A DNA stretch of 64,000 nt from Sutcliffiella tianshenii (lineage in GTDB: Bacteria; Bacillota; Bacilli; Bacillales; Bacillaceae_I), in assembly GCF_016908565.1 (NCBI RefSeq), contig NZ_JAFBED010000006.1, positions 1 to 64,000 on the forward strand. Reading direction: 5' to 3'. The translations under genes and the position numbers were made by a program. Of the stretch, positions 55,356-63,668 are shown one piece after another. The stretch's first letter is position 1. Every line of letters starts with the position of its first letter. The notes beneath the pieces were generated by a model. The model saw only the letters and a program-made list of their open reading frames with translations, made no database searches and was not told where the DNA came from.

Positions 55356-56456
55356 TTATTCCCATTTAAAGGTATAGCTTGCAACAATGAAAGCTCCGAC
55401 CAGCCAGCATCCCAGGATGAGGGCTTCGGTACCTAAAGTCAGGAACGAGGCTCCTACATTCATCGTTTCCCGTAAAGCATGGCTCAGATGGGATATGGGC
55501 AATACGTTCACAATCGGCTGTAAAAACTCCGGCATATCACTGATCGGGAAGAAAACGCCTCCCAAAAACAGTAGTGGAAAGGATAGGAATCCGGCTATCG
55601 GTGCGGCACTTTCCGGTGTTTTTGCAATCCCGGCAATGATGAATCCGATGGCCATGAATGCAAGCGTTCCAAGTATCACAAAACTGACCAATGTAAACCA
55701 TGAGCCCCTCACTTCCACATCAAAGATGAGCTGTGCCACCAAGAGGACAATCAATGCCTGGAAACCGTTCAATAGAAGTCGCGCGGTAATTTGGGCTGCG
55801 ATAAAAGTGGATGCCTTCAAAGTGGTTCCTTGCATTCTTCGGAGAATGCCGCGCTCCCTCCAGGATGCGATTTGTCCTGCAACCCCGTTCATATTGTTGC
55901 TCATGATCATCATGGCCACAATCCCAGGTACGAGAAAGTCGATATATTGCAGATTCAAGGCTTCGATTCCTTCGGGTTTCGTTTCTAGAAGGGGAGAATA
56001 TTGCACCATTTCCTTGCTGATCGAATCGACTGTACTGTTTACAAGCTGGATGCCAAGCTGTGAAACGGCCATATTTGTTTCATCATAAAATAAAGGTAGT
56101 GTAAATGGATTGGTGTCCGGTGCTGCTTCGGCGAAAAAATCCCCATAGCCCTCCGGTATAACGACCACGAGATTCAGTTCTCCCTCTTTTAGTACATCAA
56201 ATGCTTCATCTCGGTCATCCATCATGGTCAGATCAAGTGCCTTGTAATCTTTGAATATTTCGATTAGCGCCTTGGACTCATCTGACTTGTCTTCATCAAT
56301 CACTGCAAGCGATACACTTATCTCTCGCCCATTTCCTAAAAAAGAACCAAGCATCACCATAAGGAAGATGGGAAAAGCAAGCGTCCAAAACAGAACTTGG
56401 CGATTGCGAAGGAATATCCGTAATTGCCCAAGCGTTAATTGCCAGTATGCTCTCAT
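55356..56456 (-). CDS. ABC-2 type exporter permease
   Basis: The 366-residue product has an N-terminal membrane segment, a large extracellular loop (about residues 45-180), and five or six C-terminal membrane segments including FPLLFLGGVFFPISDMPEFL. This is the YhgE/YadH-like ABC-2 exporter layout. The ATG at 56456 overlaps the end of the ATPase gene by 4 nt. Substrate unknown. Confidence 0.92.
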   Translation of the reverse strand: MRAYWQLTLGQLRIFLRNRQVLFWTLAFPIFLMVMLGSFLGNGREISVSLAVIDEDKSDESKALIEIFKDYKALDLTMMDDRDEAFDVLKEGELNLVVVIPEGYGDFFAEAAPDTNPFTLPLFYDETNMAVSQLGIQLVNSTVDSISKEMVQYSPLLETKPEGIEALNLQYIDFLVPGIVAMMIMSNNMNGVAGQIASWRERGILRRMQGTTLKASTFIAAQITARLLLNGFQALIVLLVAQLIFDVEVRGSWFTLVSFVILGTLAFMAIGFIIAGIAKTPESAAPIAGFLSFPLLFLGGVFFPISDMPEFLQPIVNVLPISHLSHALRETMNVGASFLTLGTEALILGCWLVGAFIVASYTFKWE

Positions 56457-57382
56457 CCTTCCCGCAACCTCCTTCCTGTCATATGGATAAACACATCCTC
56501 CAGTGTGGCGGTCCTGGTCTTTAGGTCCACCAATTCAAGCTCATTTTCAGAGGCAAAATGAATGAGGGCTGTCAGGGTCGCTTGGATGTCATCCGTATAG
56601 AGTACATATGTATCGTTCTGTTTTCCAACCTGTTTTACCCCATTCAGTTGTTCAAAGGACACTTCTTCCTTCATGTCTGGAAAGCTGAATTCAACCGCGC
56701 TGGCTGACTGTAAACGTTTTACGAGAAGGGAAGGGGTATCCAAGGCGATTAGCTGTCCTTGGTCCATGATAGCAATGCGATCGCAAAGTACATGCGCTTC
56801 ATCCATATAATGGGTCGTCAGGACAACAGTTTTTCCCCGTTCCTTTAATCGGAGGACGATTTCCCAGAGTGTTCTCCTGGCTTGAGGGTCCAGTCCGGTT
56901 GTAGGTTCATCCAGAAACAGGATCCACGGGTCGTGAACTAGTGCGAGTGCAATCGCCAACCGCTGTTTTTGCCCGCCTGATAAACCCTTGATCCTGCTCT
57001 TCGCTTTTTCCGTTAGCTGCATATCCTCGATAAGATCGGGTATGTCTACATTCTTTGGGTAAAAGCTCGCATACATCTTTAAGATTTCAGTAACAGTCAA
57101 GAGCTCAAATAATGTGGTGGACTGCAGTTGCACACCGATTATCTCTTTTACCCTGTTCAACTCCGATTGAATACTGTACCCGCCTACCATGGCGGCCCCA
57201 TCATCCGGCTTCCGAAGGCCGACGAGCATTTCCAGCGTCGTCGATTTGCCTGCCCCGTTCGGACCTAATAGACCAAACACTTCCCCTTTATGAACCGAAA
57301 ATTCAATTCCATTTACGGCGGTAAAATCACCGTATTTCTTCACTAGATTTTGCACTTGGATAATTTCCTGGGGTGTATCCAT
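56453..57382 (-). CDS. ABC transporter ATP-binding protein (ABC-2 exporter)
   Basis: The 309-residue ATPase has Walker A GPNGAGKST, signature LSGGQKQRLAIA, Walker B ILFLDEPTTGLDP and switch TTHYMDEA, plus a C-terminal extension of about 80 residues typical of drug- and lipid-exporting DrrA-like proteins. It is the first gene of the minus-strand unit and overlaps the permease by 4 nt. Confidence 0.94.
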   Translation of the reverse strand: MDTPQEIIQVQNLVKKYGDFTAVNGIEFSVHKGEVFGLLGPNGAGKSTTLEMLVGLRKPDDGAAMVGGYSIQSELNRVKEIIGVQLQSTTLFELLTVTEILKMYASFYPKNVDIPDLIEDMQLTEKAKSRIKGLSGGQKQRLAIALALVHDPWILFLDEPTTGLDPQARRTLWEIVLRLKERGKTVVLTTHYMDEAHVLCDRIAIMDQGQLIALDTPSLLVKRLQSASAVEFSFPDMKEEVSFEQLNGVKQVGKQNDTYVLYTDDIQATLTALIHFASENELELVDLKTRTATLEDVFIHMTGRRLREG

Positions 57383-57454
57383 TTTTCACACTCCATACTA
57401 TTCTTCATTATTTTAAACACTTGAAATGGTGGGTATTGATTGCCCTAAAGTAAA

Positions 57455-57481
57455 CGTATAGGAGAAAGAAAAAGTTGTCAA
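57455..57481 (-). promoter_or_regulatory. Candidate minus-strand promoter of the ABC-2 exporter
   Basis: Reading the minus strand, TTGACA (57481-57476) is followed by TATACG (57460-57455) with a short 15-nt spacer. The area also contains an imperfect dyad with CCTA and TAGG ends, which could be a regulator site. Confidence 0.4.
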
Positions 57482-57571
57482 TTTTCTTATGTTGAACCCC
57501 GCCATTATACCAAAATTACATACTCGGAATTTGTCGGTTTCAGAAAACTTACAAAAATAGGCTAAATTCAG

Positions 57572-57600
57572 TTGCATGATTATGGTAATTGTTATATACT
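57572..57600 (+). promoter_or_regulatory. Sigma-A promoter of the YtrAB-like operon
   Basis: TTGCAT at 57572-57577 and TATACT at 57595-57600 are separated by 17 nt. Confidence 0.7.
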
Positions 57601-57601
57601 A

Positions 57602-57617
57602 CATTACAACAGTAATG
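57602..57617. promoter_or_regulatory. Candidate GntR operator
   Basis: CATTACAACAGTAATG is a perfect 6-bp inverted repeat around AACA, placed immediately after the -10 box and over the expected start of transcription, the position for autorepression by the GntR protein encoded 25 nt downstream. Confidence 0.55.
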
Positions 57618-57641
57618 CACTATGTTAGAGGAGGTGCCAAG

Positions 57642-58019
57642 TTGATTTTAAATGCGGATGGATCAAAGCCTATTTATGTACAGATAGCAGAGTGGTTGGA
57701 AGCAGAAATTCTGAACGGAAACTTTGTAAAGGATCAAAAGGTTCACTCGCAATATCAGCTGGCGGAAATTTTTAACATCAATCCCGCAACAGCTGCAAAG
57801 GGTTTAAATATTTTGGTGGATGAAAATGTCTTATACAAGAAAAGGGGTCTTGGGATGTTTGTCAATCAGGGAGCGAAAGAGATTATTTTACGAAAAAGGA
57901 AAGATCATACTTTAAAAAAACTTGTCATGGAATTAGTGGAGGAAGCGGCGCGTCTTCATGTGGATGAAGAGGAACTGGTCAACATGATTCGATCGCTTGG
58001 AAAGGGGGATCAGCGATGA
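57642..58019 (+). CDS. GntR-family repressor, YtrA type
   Basis: The 125-residue product has an N-terminal winged helix (about residues 10-75; PIYVQIAEWLEAEIL and NINPATAAKGLNIL) and a short helical C-terminal part, the layout of the YtrA subfamily, which represses neighbouring ABC transporter genes in response to cell-envelope stress. The start is TTG 57642 after GAGGAGGTG; an in-frame ATG at 57576 lies inside the promoter. It overlaps the ATPase gene by 4 nt. Confidence 0.9.
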   Translation: MILNADGSKPIYVQIAEWLEAEILNGNFVKDQKVHSQYQLAEIFNINPATAAKGLNILVDENVLYKKRGLGMFVNQGAKEIILRKRKDHTLKKLVMELVEEAARLHVDEEELVNMIRSLGKGDQR

Positions 58020-58903
58020 AGGTAGTAGCGTGCAGGGGTCTTACGAAGGCATATGGCCATACTAAAGTGTTAGATGGCATGAACTTCAATTTGGAAGAAA
58101 ACAAGATTACGGGATTGATAGGAAGAAACGGAGTCGGAAAAACAACATTGTTGAAGCTGATTGCCGGATTCTATAAAGAAACTTCAGGCGAGATCAAGGT
58201 TTGGGGGGAACGTCCATTCAATAGTCTCACTGTGTCGGCCAATACCATTTTTGTGGATGACCATATGAGCTTTGCCCCTGCACTGAACCTTGGTGAAATC
58301 ATTGGGGAAATGGGAAGGTTTTATGCGAACTGGAACGCAGAGCTTGCAAAAAGGCTGTTTGATTATTTCTCCTTCCATCCGAAGCAATCGCACGACACGC
58401 TTTCTAAAGGGAAGAGAAATACGTTCAACATGATAATCGGGCTTGCATCAAGGTGTCCATTGACCATTTTCGACGAACCGACAACCGGAATGGATGCAGC
58501 AGTCCGGAAAGACTTTTATCGGGCACTACTTAAAGACTATTTGGCTTTTCCTAGAACTATCATTTTATCAAGTCATCATCTTGATGAAATTGAGGATCTT
58601 TTGGAAGATATCCTACTGATCGATCAAGGGGAAGTCCTCCTGAACGTTTCCATGGAAGAGATGAAGGAGTACGCAGTGGGCATCTCCGGTAAAGAGAGCG
58701 TCTTGGAGGAATGGCTGCTTGATAGGGAAGTACTCTATGCGAAAAGCATAGGTCCTGACAGCAAATATGTCGTTGTGAAGAAGGATTATGGTGTATCAGA
58801 GGCTGCTCGTCATGGGCTTACAGTGAGGCCGGTATCCGCAAGCGATGCCTGTGTATACTTGACAAATAAGGCCAAAGGGGGAATCGATGATGTCTTTAAA
58901 TAA
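58016..58903 (+). CDS. ABC transporter ATP-binding protein, YtrB-like
   Basis: The 295-residue ATPase has Walker A GRNGVGKTT, a degenerate signature LSKGKRNTFNMIIGLA, Walker B LTIFDEPTTGMD and switch SSHHLDEIEDL, like YtrB and YxlF-type exporters controlled by GntR repressors. It starts inside the repressor gene and overlaps the permease by 17 nt. Confidence 0.92.
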   Translation: MKVVACRGLTKAYGHTKVLDGMNFNLEENKITGLIGRNGVGKTTLLKLIAGFYKETSGEIKVWGERPFNSLTVSANTIFVDDHMSFAPALNLGEIIGEMGRFYANWNAELAKRLFDYFSFHPKQSHDTLSKGKRNTFNMIIGLASRCPLTIFDEPTTGMDAAVRKDFYRALLKDYLAFPRTIILSSHHLDEIEDLLEDILLIDQGEVLLNVSMEEMKEYAVGISGKESVLEEWLLDREVLYAKSIGPDSKYVVVKKDYGVSEAARHGLTVRPVSASDACVYLTNKAKGGIDDVFK

Positions 58904-59639
58904 GGTGACGCTCATAGAAGTGGTCAAAAAGCAGTATCTCCATAAACTGAAGGCGTATTCCGGTGTATATACATCCTTGATGGTCATACAGGCAATCGCA
59001 TTATTGTTTGCGTTCAGTGCAATGAATTCATTTGGAACATCCAGTGAGGCATTCAGTTTGGATATCAACTACTATTCAGTCGATGTCGTGATAGGGCTGA
59101 CGATGCTCTGGGCATTCATCACATCGATCACAGTCACGTTGAAGGGATATAGAAATTGTGATTTTAACCTGGTCACGAATCGGCTAAGCAGTGATCTTTC
59201 CAATTTCGCTTTTCTGGGAACTGTCGGCTTGATTGGGACAATTACTTCACTGTTGTCGAGTTTCCTTATAAAAGTAATTCTGTATGTACTGCCAAGTACC
59301 GAAGTGATGTATTTTTCCACCTTGCAGACATCTCCTGTAATTATCATAAAAGGAGCAATAGCCGCTTTTCTATATATGATTCTTTTTGCAGCCCTGGGTT
59401 ACCTTGTGGGAACACTGGTACAGCTGCATCCATTGGTAAAGGTCGTGCTCCCGGTGGTATTTTTCGGACTTTTACTTTTCGGTGGGATAATAGGAAGAGT
59501 GGATATCGTCGAGTCTGTCCTAGGATTTTTCTTTACAGAAGCCTCCTTTCTCCTCTTTTTAATTAAAGTATTGATTACAGTTGCCTCATTACTGTATGTA
59601 TCAGCGATGATCAATGATAGAACGGAGGTAAGAATGTGA
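58887..59639 (+). CDS. ABC transporter permease, YtrC/YtrD-like
   Basis: The 250-residue product has six hydrophobic segments (about residues 25-45, 62-85, 105-132, 148-175, 180-205 and 215-238) and no large soluble domain, fitting a small ABC-2-type permease. It is translationally coupled to the ATPase upstream and the membrane protein downstream. Confidence 0.85.
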   Translation: MMSLNKVTLIEVVKKQYLHKLKAYSGVYTSLMVIQAIALLFAFSAMNSFGTSSEAFSLDINYYSVDVVIGLTMLWAFITSITVTLKGYRNCDFNLVTNRLSSDLSNFAFLGTVGLIGTITSLLSSFLIKVILYVLPSTEVMYFSTLQTSPVIIIKGAIAAFLYMILFAALGYLVGTLVQLHPLVKVVLPVVFFGLLLFGGIIGRVDIVESVLGFFFTEASFLLFLIKVLITVASLLYVSAMINDRTEVRM

Positions 59640-60313
59640 ACATTCTGATACCCTTGCTGTTAATGAGTATGATTATTCCAATAGTCATTCTTATCAAAAA
59701 ACCTATTTTTGCAAAGTCTTCTACCAGGAGCATGAATCTACTGACAGGATATATTGCCCTATTATTAGTGGCGACTGCCGTATTCTACCTTTTGCCTAAT
59801 AAGAAATATCAACCCGTTGAAAGTATCCCCGTAGCCGATGAAAGCTGGGAAAAGTTATATGAAGATCTCCTGGAAAAAAGAGAAGTGGATCAGAAACATG
59901 TCAGAAGCAAAACAAGCTATTCTATAGAAGAAAAAGACCTGCAGCTTGCAGTTACATCTCCCGATTACTATGTCTCTATCATTGTGGAACGGGATGGCAG
60001 TTTGGAAAATAGGGTCGAAGCTACATTGTATGCGAGTTATCTGGCAGTGAACGGATTTGATCTTTCCAATGAGATCCCAACGCCGACTTTAAAGCTACAA
60101 AATGGCACTTTAACAATCATGCAGCCATCGAAGCTTGAGGTAGAGCTGAATTTGATAAAAAAGGAGTTCGTCTACTCCCAATTCTCAAAAGAAAGCTGGC
60201 TTGAGGACGATCGATTTGGTAGCACCCATTCAGCTCCCATCCTGTATCTGAAAGTGCCGGAAGATATAAAAATCAGTACCCTTGAGGGGCTATATTACGA
60301 CGAAGTAAAATAG
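59636..60313 (+). CDS. Membrane-anchored protein of the YtrAB-like operon
   Basis: The 225-residue product has two N-terminal membrane segments (about residues 3-20 and 36-56) and an extracellular domain of about 165 residues with no recognised fold. It begins at GTG 59636 within the previous stop and is the last gene before a terminator, so it is probably an accessory part of the transporter. Confidence 0.8.
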   Translation: MNILIPLLLMSMIIPIVILIKKPIFAKSSTRSMNLLTGYIALLLVATAVFYLLPNKKYQPVESIPVADESWEKLYEDLLEKREVDQKHVRSKTSYSIEEKDLQLAVTSPDYYVSIIVERDGSLENRVEATLYASYLAVNGFDLSNEIPTPTLKLQNGTLTIMQPSKLEVELNLIKKEFVYSQFSKESWLEDDRFGSTHSAPILYLKVPEDIKISTLEGLYYDEVK

Positions 60314-60322
60314 CCTATGGAC

Positions 60323-60357
60323 AAATGGACACTTAGATCATCTGGGTGTCCATTTTC
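60323..60357 (+). terminator. Terminator of the YtrAB-like operon
   Basis: AAATGGACAC pairs with GTGTCCATTT with a T-rich tail. Confidence 0.85.
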
Positions 60358-60474
60358 ATTGGGTTGCCTAGGCTATCATTTTAAACGGTATAATAAAGAA
60401 AGGATTTTTTTGTCAGGATTATTGCTTTAGACGTTTCAGTGGCGCAAAAAACATTAAAAAACTGAGTTGATTGT

Positions 60475-60590
60475 AGCGGAGGACACTTGACTCCTGCGGG
60501 AACGCAGAGGGCATGGGAGACCCCACAGGCGAAGCCGAGGAGGCTCCCATCCGTCCCCGGGGAATCTTGTGTCCGGAGCGGAAATCAAAG
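60475..60590. repeat. Bacillaceae dispersed repeat element, copy 2
   Basis: This GC-rich block shares GACTCCTGCGGGA, GAGACCCC-CAGGC, AAGCCGAGGAGGCTC and GCGGAAATCAA with the element at 16807-16990 but lacks its 58-base hairpin insertion. An open frame through it (starting near 60487) is judged noncoding. Confidence 0.8.
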
Positions 60591-60665
60591 GGCTACATTA
60601 AATGATTACATATATCTAAATAGCTTCAATGAATACCAAAACAGAATTAAGAAAAAACTTCCAAC

Positions 60666-60721
60666 CTTAAGAAATTCTTAAGAAAATAGATCATTTGTTG
60701 TTAAGATTTTCAAAGTATTAT
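60666..60721 (+). promoter_or_regulatory. Response-regulator promoter with TTAAG direct repeats
   Basis: CTTAAGAAATTCTTAAG at 60666-60682 gives two direct TTAAG repeats 11 bp apart (60667 and 60678), with a third at 60701. They lie over and just upstream of a promoter with TTTGTT (60694-60699) and TATTAT (60716-60721). Direct repeats of about one helical turn are typical of OmpR-family regulators, suggesting autoregulation. Confidence 0.45.
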
Positions 60722-60760
60722 AGGTTTATGGAATGAAGGCAAGTGGGAGAAGGGTGAGAG

Positions 60761-61453
60761 ATGGAAACGTATACGGTTTTGGTTGTGGATGATGAAAAGG
60801 AAATACGGGATGCGATAGAGATCTATCTGAAAAACGAAGGCGTAAGGGTGCTAAAAGCGAAGGACGGGGTCGAAGCGCTCGAGATGCTGCATGAAAATCA
60901 GGTGCACCTCATTTTGTTGGATGTTATGATGCCGCGCCTCGATGGAATTTCAGCCACATATAGGATCCGGGAAGAGAAAAACATCCCGATCATCATCCTG
61001 AGTGCAAAAAGTGAGGACACGGATAAAATATTGGGTCTGCAGGTGGGCGCGGACGATTATGTGACGAAACCCTTCAATCCGATGGAGCTGGTGGCGAGGG
61101 TCAAGTCACAGCTGAGAAGATATGTGAGCCTTGGTACGTTTGAAGGCATCAAGAAGGTCATCGATCTTAATGGACTTACACTTGATAAAGAAGCGAAAGA
61201 GGTTGCAGTTCAAGGTGAGCCCGTAAAACTGACACCGATCGAATATAAGATAGTGGAGTTTTTGATGAGCAATGCCGGGCGGGTCTATTCGATCAACGAC
61301 ATTTATGAGCGGGTGTGGAAGGAACCGGGCTACAATGCGGAAAATACGGTGGCGGTACATATTAGGAAAATCAGAGAAAAGATAGAGATAGATCCGAAAA
61401 ATCCAAGATATTTAAAGGTGGTATGGGGGATTGGCTACAAAATGGAGAAATAG
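60761..61453 (+). CDS. OmpR-family response regulator
   Basis: The 230-residue product has a receiver domain (about residues 1-120) with acidic pocket DDE, phospho-acceptor D54 in LLDVMMPRLDG and the conserved lysine in VTKPFNP, followed by an OmpR/PhoB winged helix (about 135-230; AVHIRKIREKIE). The ATG at 60761 lies after GGGTGAGAG. It overlaps the kinase gene by 23 nt if the kinase starts at TTG 61431. Confidence 0.95.
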   Translation: METYTVLVVDDEKEIRDAIEIYLKNEGVRVLKAKDGVEALEMLHENQVHLILLDVMMPRLDGISATYRIREEKNIPIIILSAKSEDTDKILGLQVGADDYVTKPFNPMELVARVKSQLRRYVSLGTFEGIKKVIDLNGLTLDKEAKEVAVQGEPVKLTPIEYKIVEFLMSNAGRVYSINDIYERVWKEPGYNAENTVAVHIRKIREKIEIDPKNPRYLKVVWGIGYKMEK

Positions 61454-63668
61454 TGTACTGGCCTTTCTGATGGCATTGGTGTTCACCGTTGCACTCAGTG
61501 GAAGCATGTACTTTCTGTTCAATCTATATAAGTATGAGAATGAAAGTTATTTCAACACGGATGAGTTTCAGTATGAACTGAGTATGTTCATCAACAACCT
61601 GGCAATGGAAGAAGTGTCCTTGTCAGAAGAAGACGTGAAAGCAAATATTACGGTTACACAGGAGGACATAGATAATCATCGCTATCGTTATGGATTTCTC
61701 GACGAGCAACTGGCAAATATCCGCTTACAATATGAAAACAGAATACAGCTTGCCGAGTCTGGTGAATCCGACGAGAATGTGGAAGAATTGATAGAAGAAC
61801 GTGATGCGAAGCTTGAAGATATACAAAAAAACTTTGAAAGTGATGAACATGTAGAAAAGAAGGTCATTGCAGAGAAAGAAAAGATGGTGCAAGAATATTT
61901 TAAGGTTCTTGCCCTTCATGAGGCACCGGGAACAAGATTTCAGGATGAGCTTGTTTACTACGCTTCCAATGGAAACTTTTTTTTTACTAACACAGGCTAT
62001 AGTGAGGATCGAGCAGAAAAAGCGTTCTCCGATGAGAAAATGTATTTCAGTGACAGCTTCAATATCGATGGAGATCTGTTTATCTCAGCAGGCTATTGGC
62101 CCAATGATGATTGGATGTACCAGGCGATAGCTCAGGCAGTCACGCCCTATGTAGGGAAAATAGCTGTTCCAACTTCGATTTCGCCTGACAGTGAGATCAT
62201 GAATGCAAAGTCCAGTTATGAATTGGCAAGAAAATGGTTTTGGAGATTGGGAGTAGGTTCGGCAGTGGCACTCTTGGTCTGGTTACTCATCATGATAAAG
62301 GTTGCCAGGCTTCCCAAAAAGACGGGCATGTTGCAAGGCATTTATGAAAAAATACCGGTTGATGTCCGAGTTGGAGTGACTGTAGTAACTGCCTTTTTCA
62401 CCATGCTAACCTTCTTATGGATCGAAGACAGCATGGAAGTAGGACTGTTTTTCCGTTCCATTTCAGAAACAGCGGAACTTGGCATAAGTATGATTTTAGG
62501 TGCTATTCTAAGCTTAATTCTCTATCACCAGCTTAGATTCATTGCTTTTAGTCATAAAAGTGTCGAAACAATCAACAAAGAGTGGTCCAACAGTCTTATA
62601 GTTAAAACTCTGAGATGGTCAAGACTGGTGTACCTCAGAATCAAAAGTAGTTTAAAAGAGGCGTTCCTTACCAGGTCGATCGGTATTCAGGCGTTTGTCC
62701 TGCTGGCGATAGTATTCTTTTTGGGAGTCACCATCATTACGATATTGATTCATCCGATTTTCTTCTTCCTATACTTATTGTTTCTGATTGTGGTAGGCGT
62801 CCCTGCTATTCGTTATTTTATCAAGAGCATAGGCTATTTCAACAGGATAAGCATGAAGACGGAGGAGATGGCTGCAGGCAGATTGGGAGAGGATCTGGAG
62901 ATAAAGGGGAAATCGGAACTGGCAAAAATGGCTGCCAATTTGAATGCCCTTAACCAAGGCGTGAAGGTCTCGATAAATGAACAGGCCAAAAGCGAGCGAT
63001 TAAAGACGGAACTGATCACCAATGTCAGCCATGATCTAAGGACACCCCTGACTTCTATCATTACTTATACCGAATTGCTGAAAAGGGATGATTTGCCCTT
63101 GGAGGACCGCAAGGCATATTTGGAGATTATCGACCGTAAATCCCAGCGCCTCAAGGGATTGATTGATGACCTTTTTGAAGTGTCTAAAATGGCAAGCGGC
63201 AATATGGAATTATTGAAGGAAAAGGTTGATATCAAACAGCTTCTTCAGCAATCACTTGCTGAACACGATAGTTCCATGCTTGAATCAAACCTGCACTTTC
63301 GGGTCAGTTCCCCAGATGGACCTATATGGGCGATGGTAGATGGTCAGAAGATGTGGAGGGTATTTGATAATCTTATCGGAAACATCATCAAATATTCATT
63401 GGAGCACTCACGGGTATACATCTTTATGCAACAAGCCGATGGCAAAGTGATCATCACCCTTAAAAATATTTCGAAATATGAGCTCAACGATCAGAGTGAA
63501 GAGCTATATGAACGATTCAAAAGGGGAGATACATCACGACACACAGAAGGCTCCGGCCTTGGCCTTGCCATTGCAAAATCCATCATCGACCTCCATGAAG
63601 GCAGCCTTCAAATAGAGACAGATGGAGATCTTTTTAAGGTTACCATCAGTTTGAGAGTGGTGGACTAA
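61431..63668 (+). CDS. Membrane sensor histidine kinase
   Basis: The kinase has up to 745 residues: one N-terminal membrane segment (about 8-30), an extracellular domain with coiled-coil character (about 35-265), five more membrane segments (about 270-290, 312-330, 350-366, 418-440 and 440-463), a HAMP-like linker, the phospho-acceptor H534 in NVSHDLRTPLTS, the N box near 647-656 and the G box GSGLGLAIAKS near 708-718. The start is uncertain: TTG 61431 lacks a well-spaced binding site, and the next ATG is 61470. It forms an operon with the regulator and the following sigma factor. Confidence 0.93.
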   Translation: MATKWRNSVLAFLMALVFTVALSGSMYFLFNLYKYENESYFNTDEFQYELSMFINNLAMEEVSLSEEDVKANITVTQEDIDNHRYRYGFLDEQLANIRLQYENRIQLAESGESDENVEELIEERDAKLEDIQKNFESDEHVEKKVIAEKEKMVQEYFKVLALHEAPGTRFQDELVYYASNGNFFFTNTGYSEDRAEKAFSDEKMYFSDSFNIDGDLFISAGYWPNDDWMYQAIAQAVTPYVGKIAVPTSISPDSEIMNAKSSYELARKWFWRLGVGSAVALLVWLLIMIKVARLPKKTGMLQGIYEKIPVDVRVGVTVVTAFFTMLTFLWIEDSMEVGLFFRSISETAELGISMILGAILSLILYHQLRFIAFSHKSVETINKEWSNSLIVKTLRWSRLVYLRIKSSLKEAFLTRSIGIQAFVLLAIVFFLGVTIITILIHPIFFFLYLLFLIVVGVPAIRYFIKSIGYFNRISMKTEEMAAGRLGEDLEIKGKSELAKMAANLNALNQGVKVSINEQAKSERLKTELITNVSHDLRTPLTSIITYTELLKRDDLPLEDRKAYLEIIDRKSQRLKGLIDDLFEVSKMASGNMELLKEKVDIKQLLQQSLAEHDSSMLESNLHFRVSSPDGPIWAMVDGQKMWRVFDNLIGNIIKYSLEHSRVYIFMQQADGKVIITLKNISKYELNDQSEELYERFKRGDTSRHTEGSGLGLAIAKSIIDLHEGSLQIETDGDLFKVTISLRVVD

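Noticed and set aside
55387-56088. 233-codon plus-strand open frame
   Set aside because: It is antisense to the ABC-2 permease, which has clear membrane segments and operon context.
60487-60681. 64-codon open frame upstream of the response regulator
   Set aside because: It lies in the dispersed repeat element; its coding appearance comes from the repeat.
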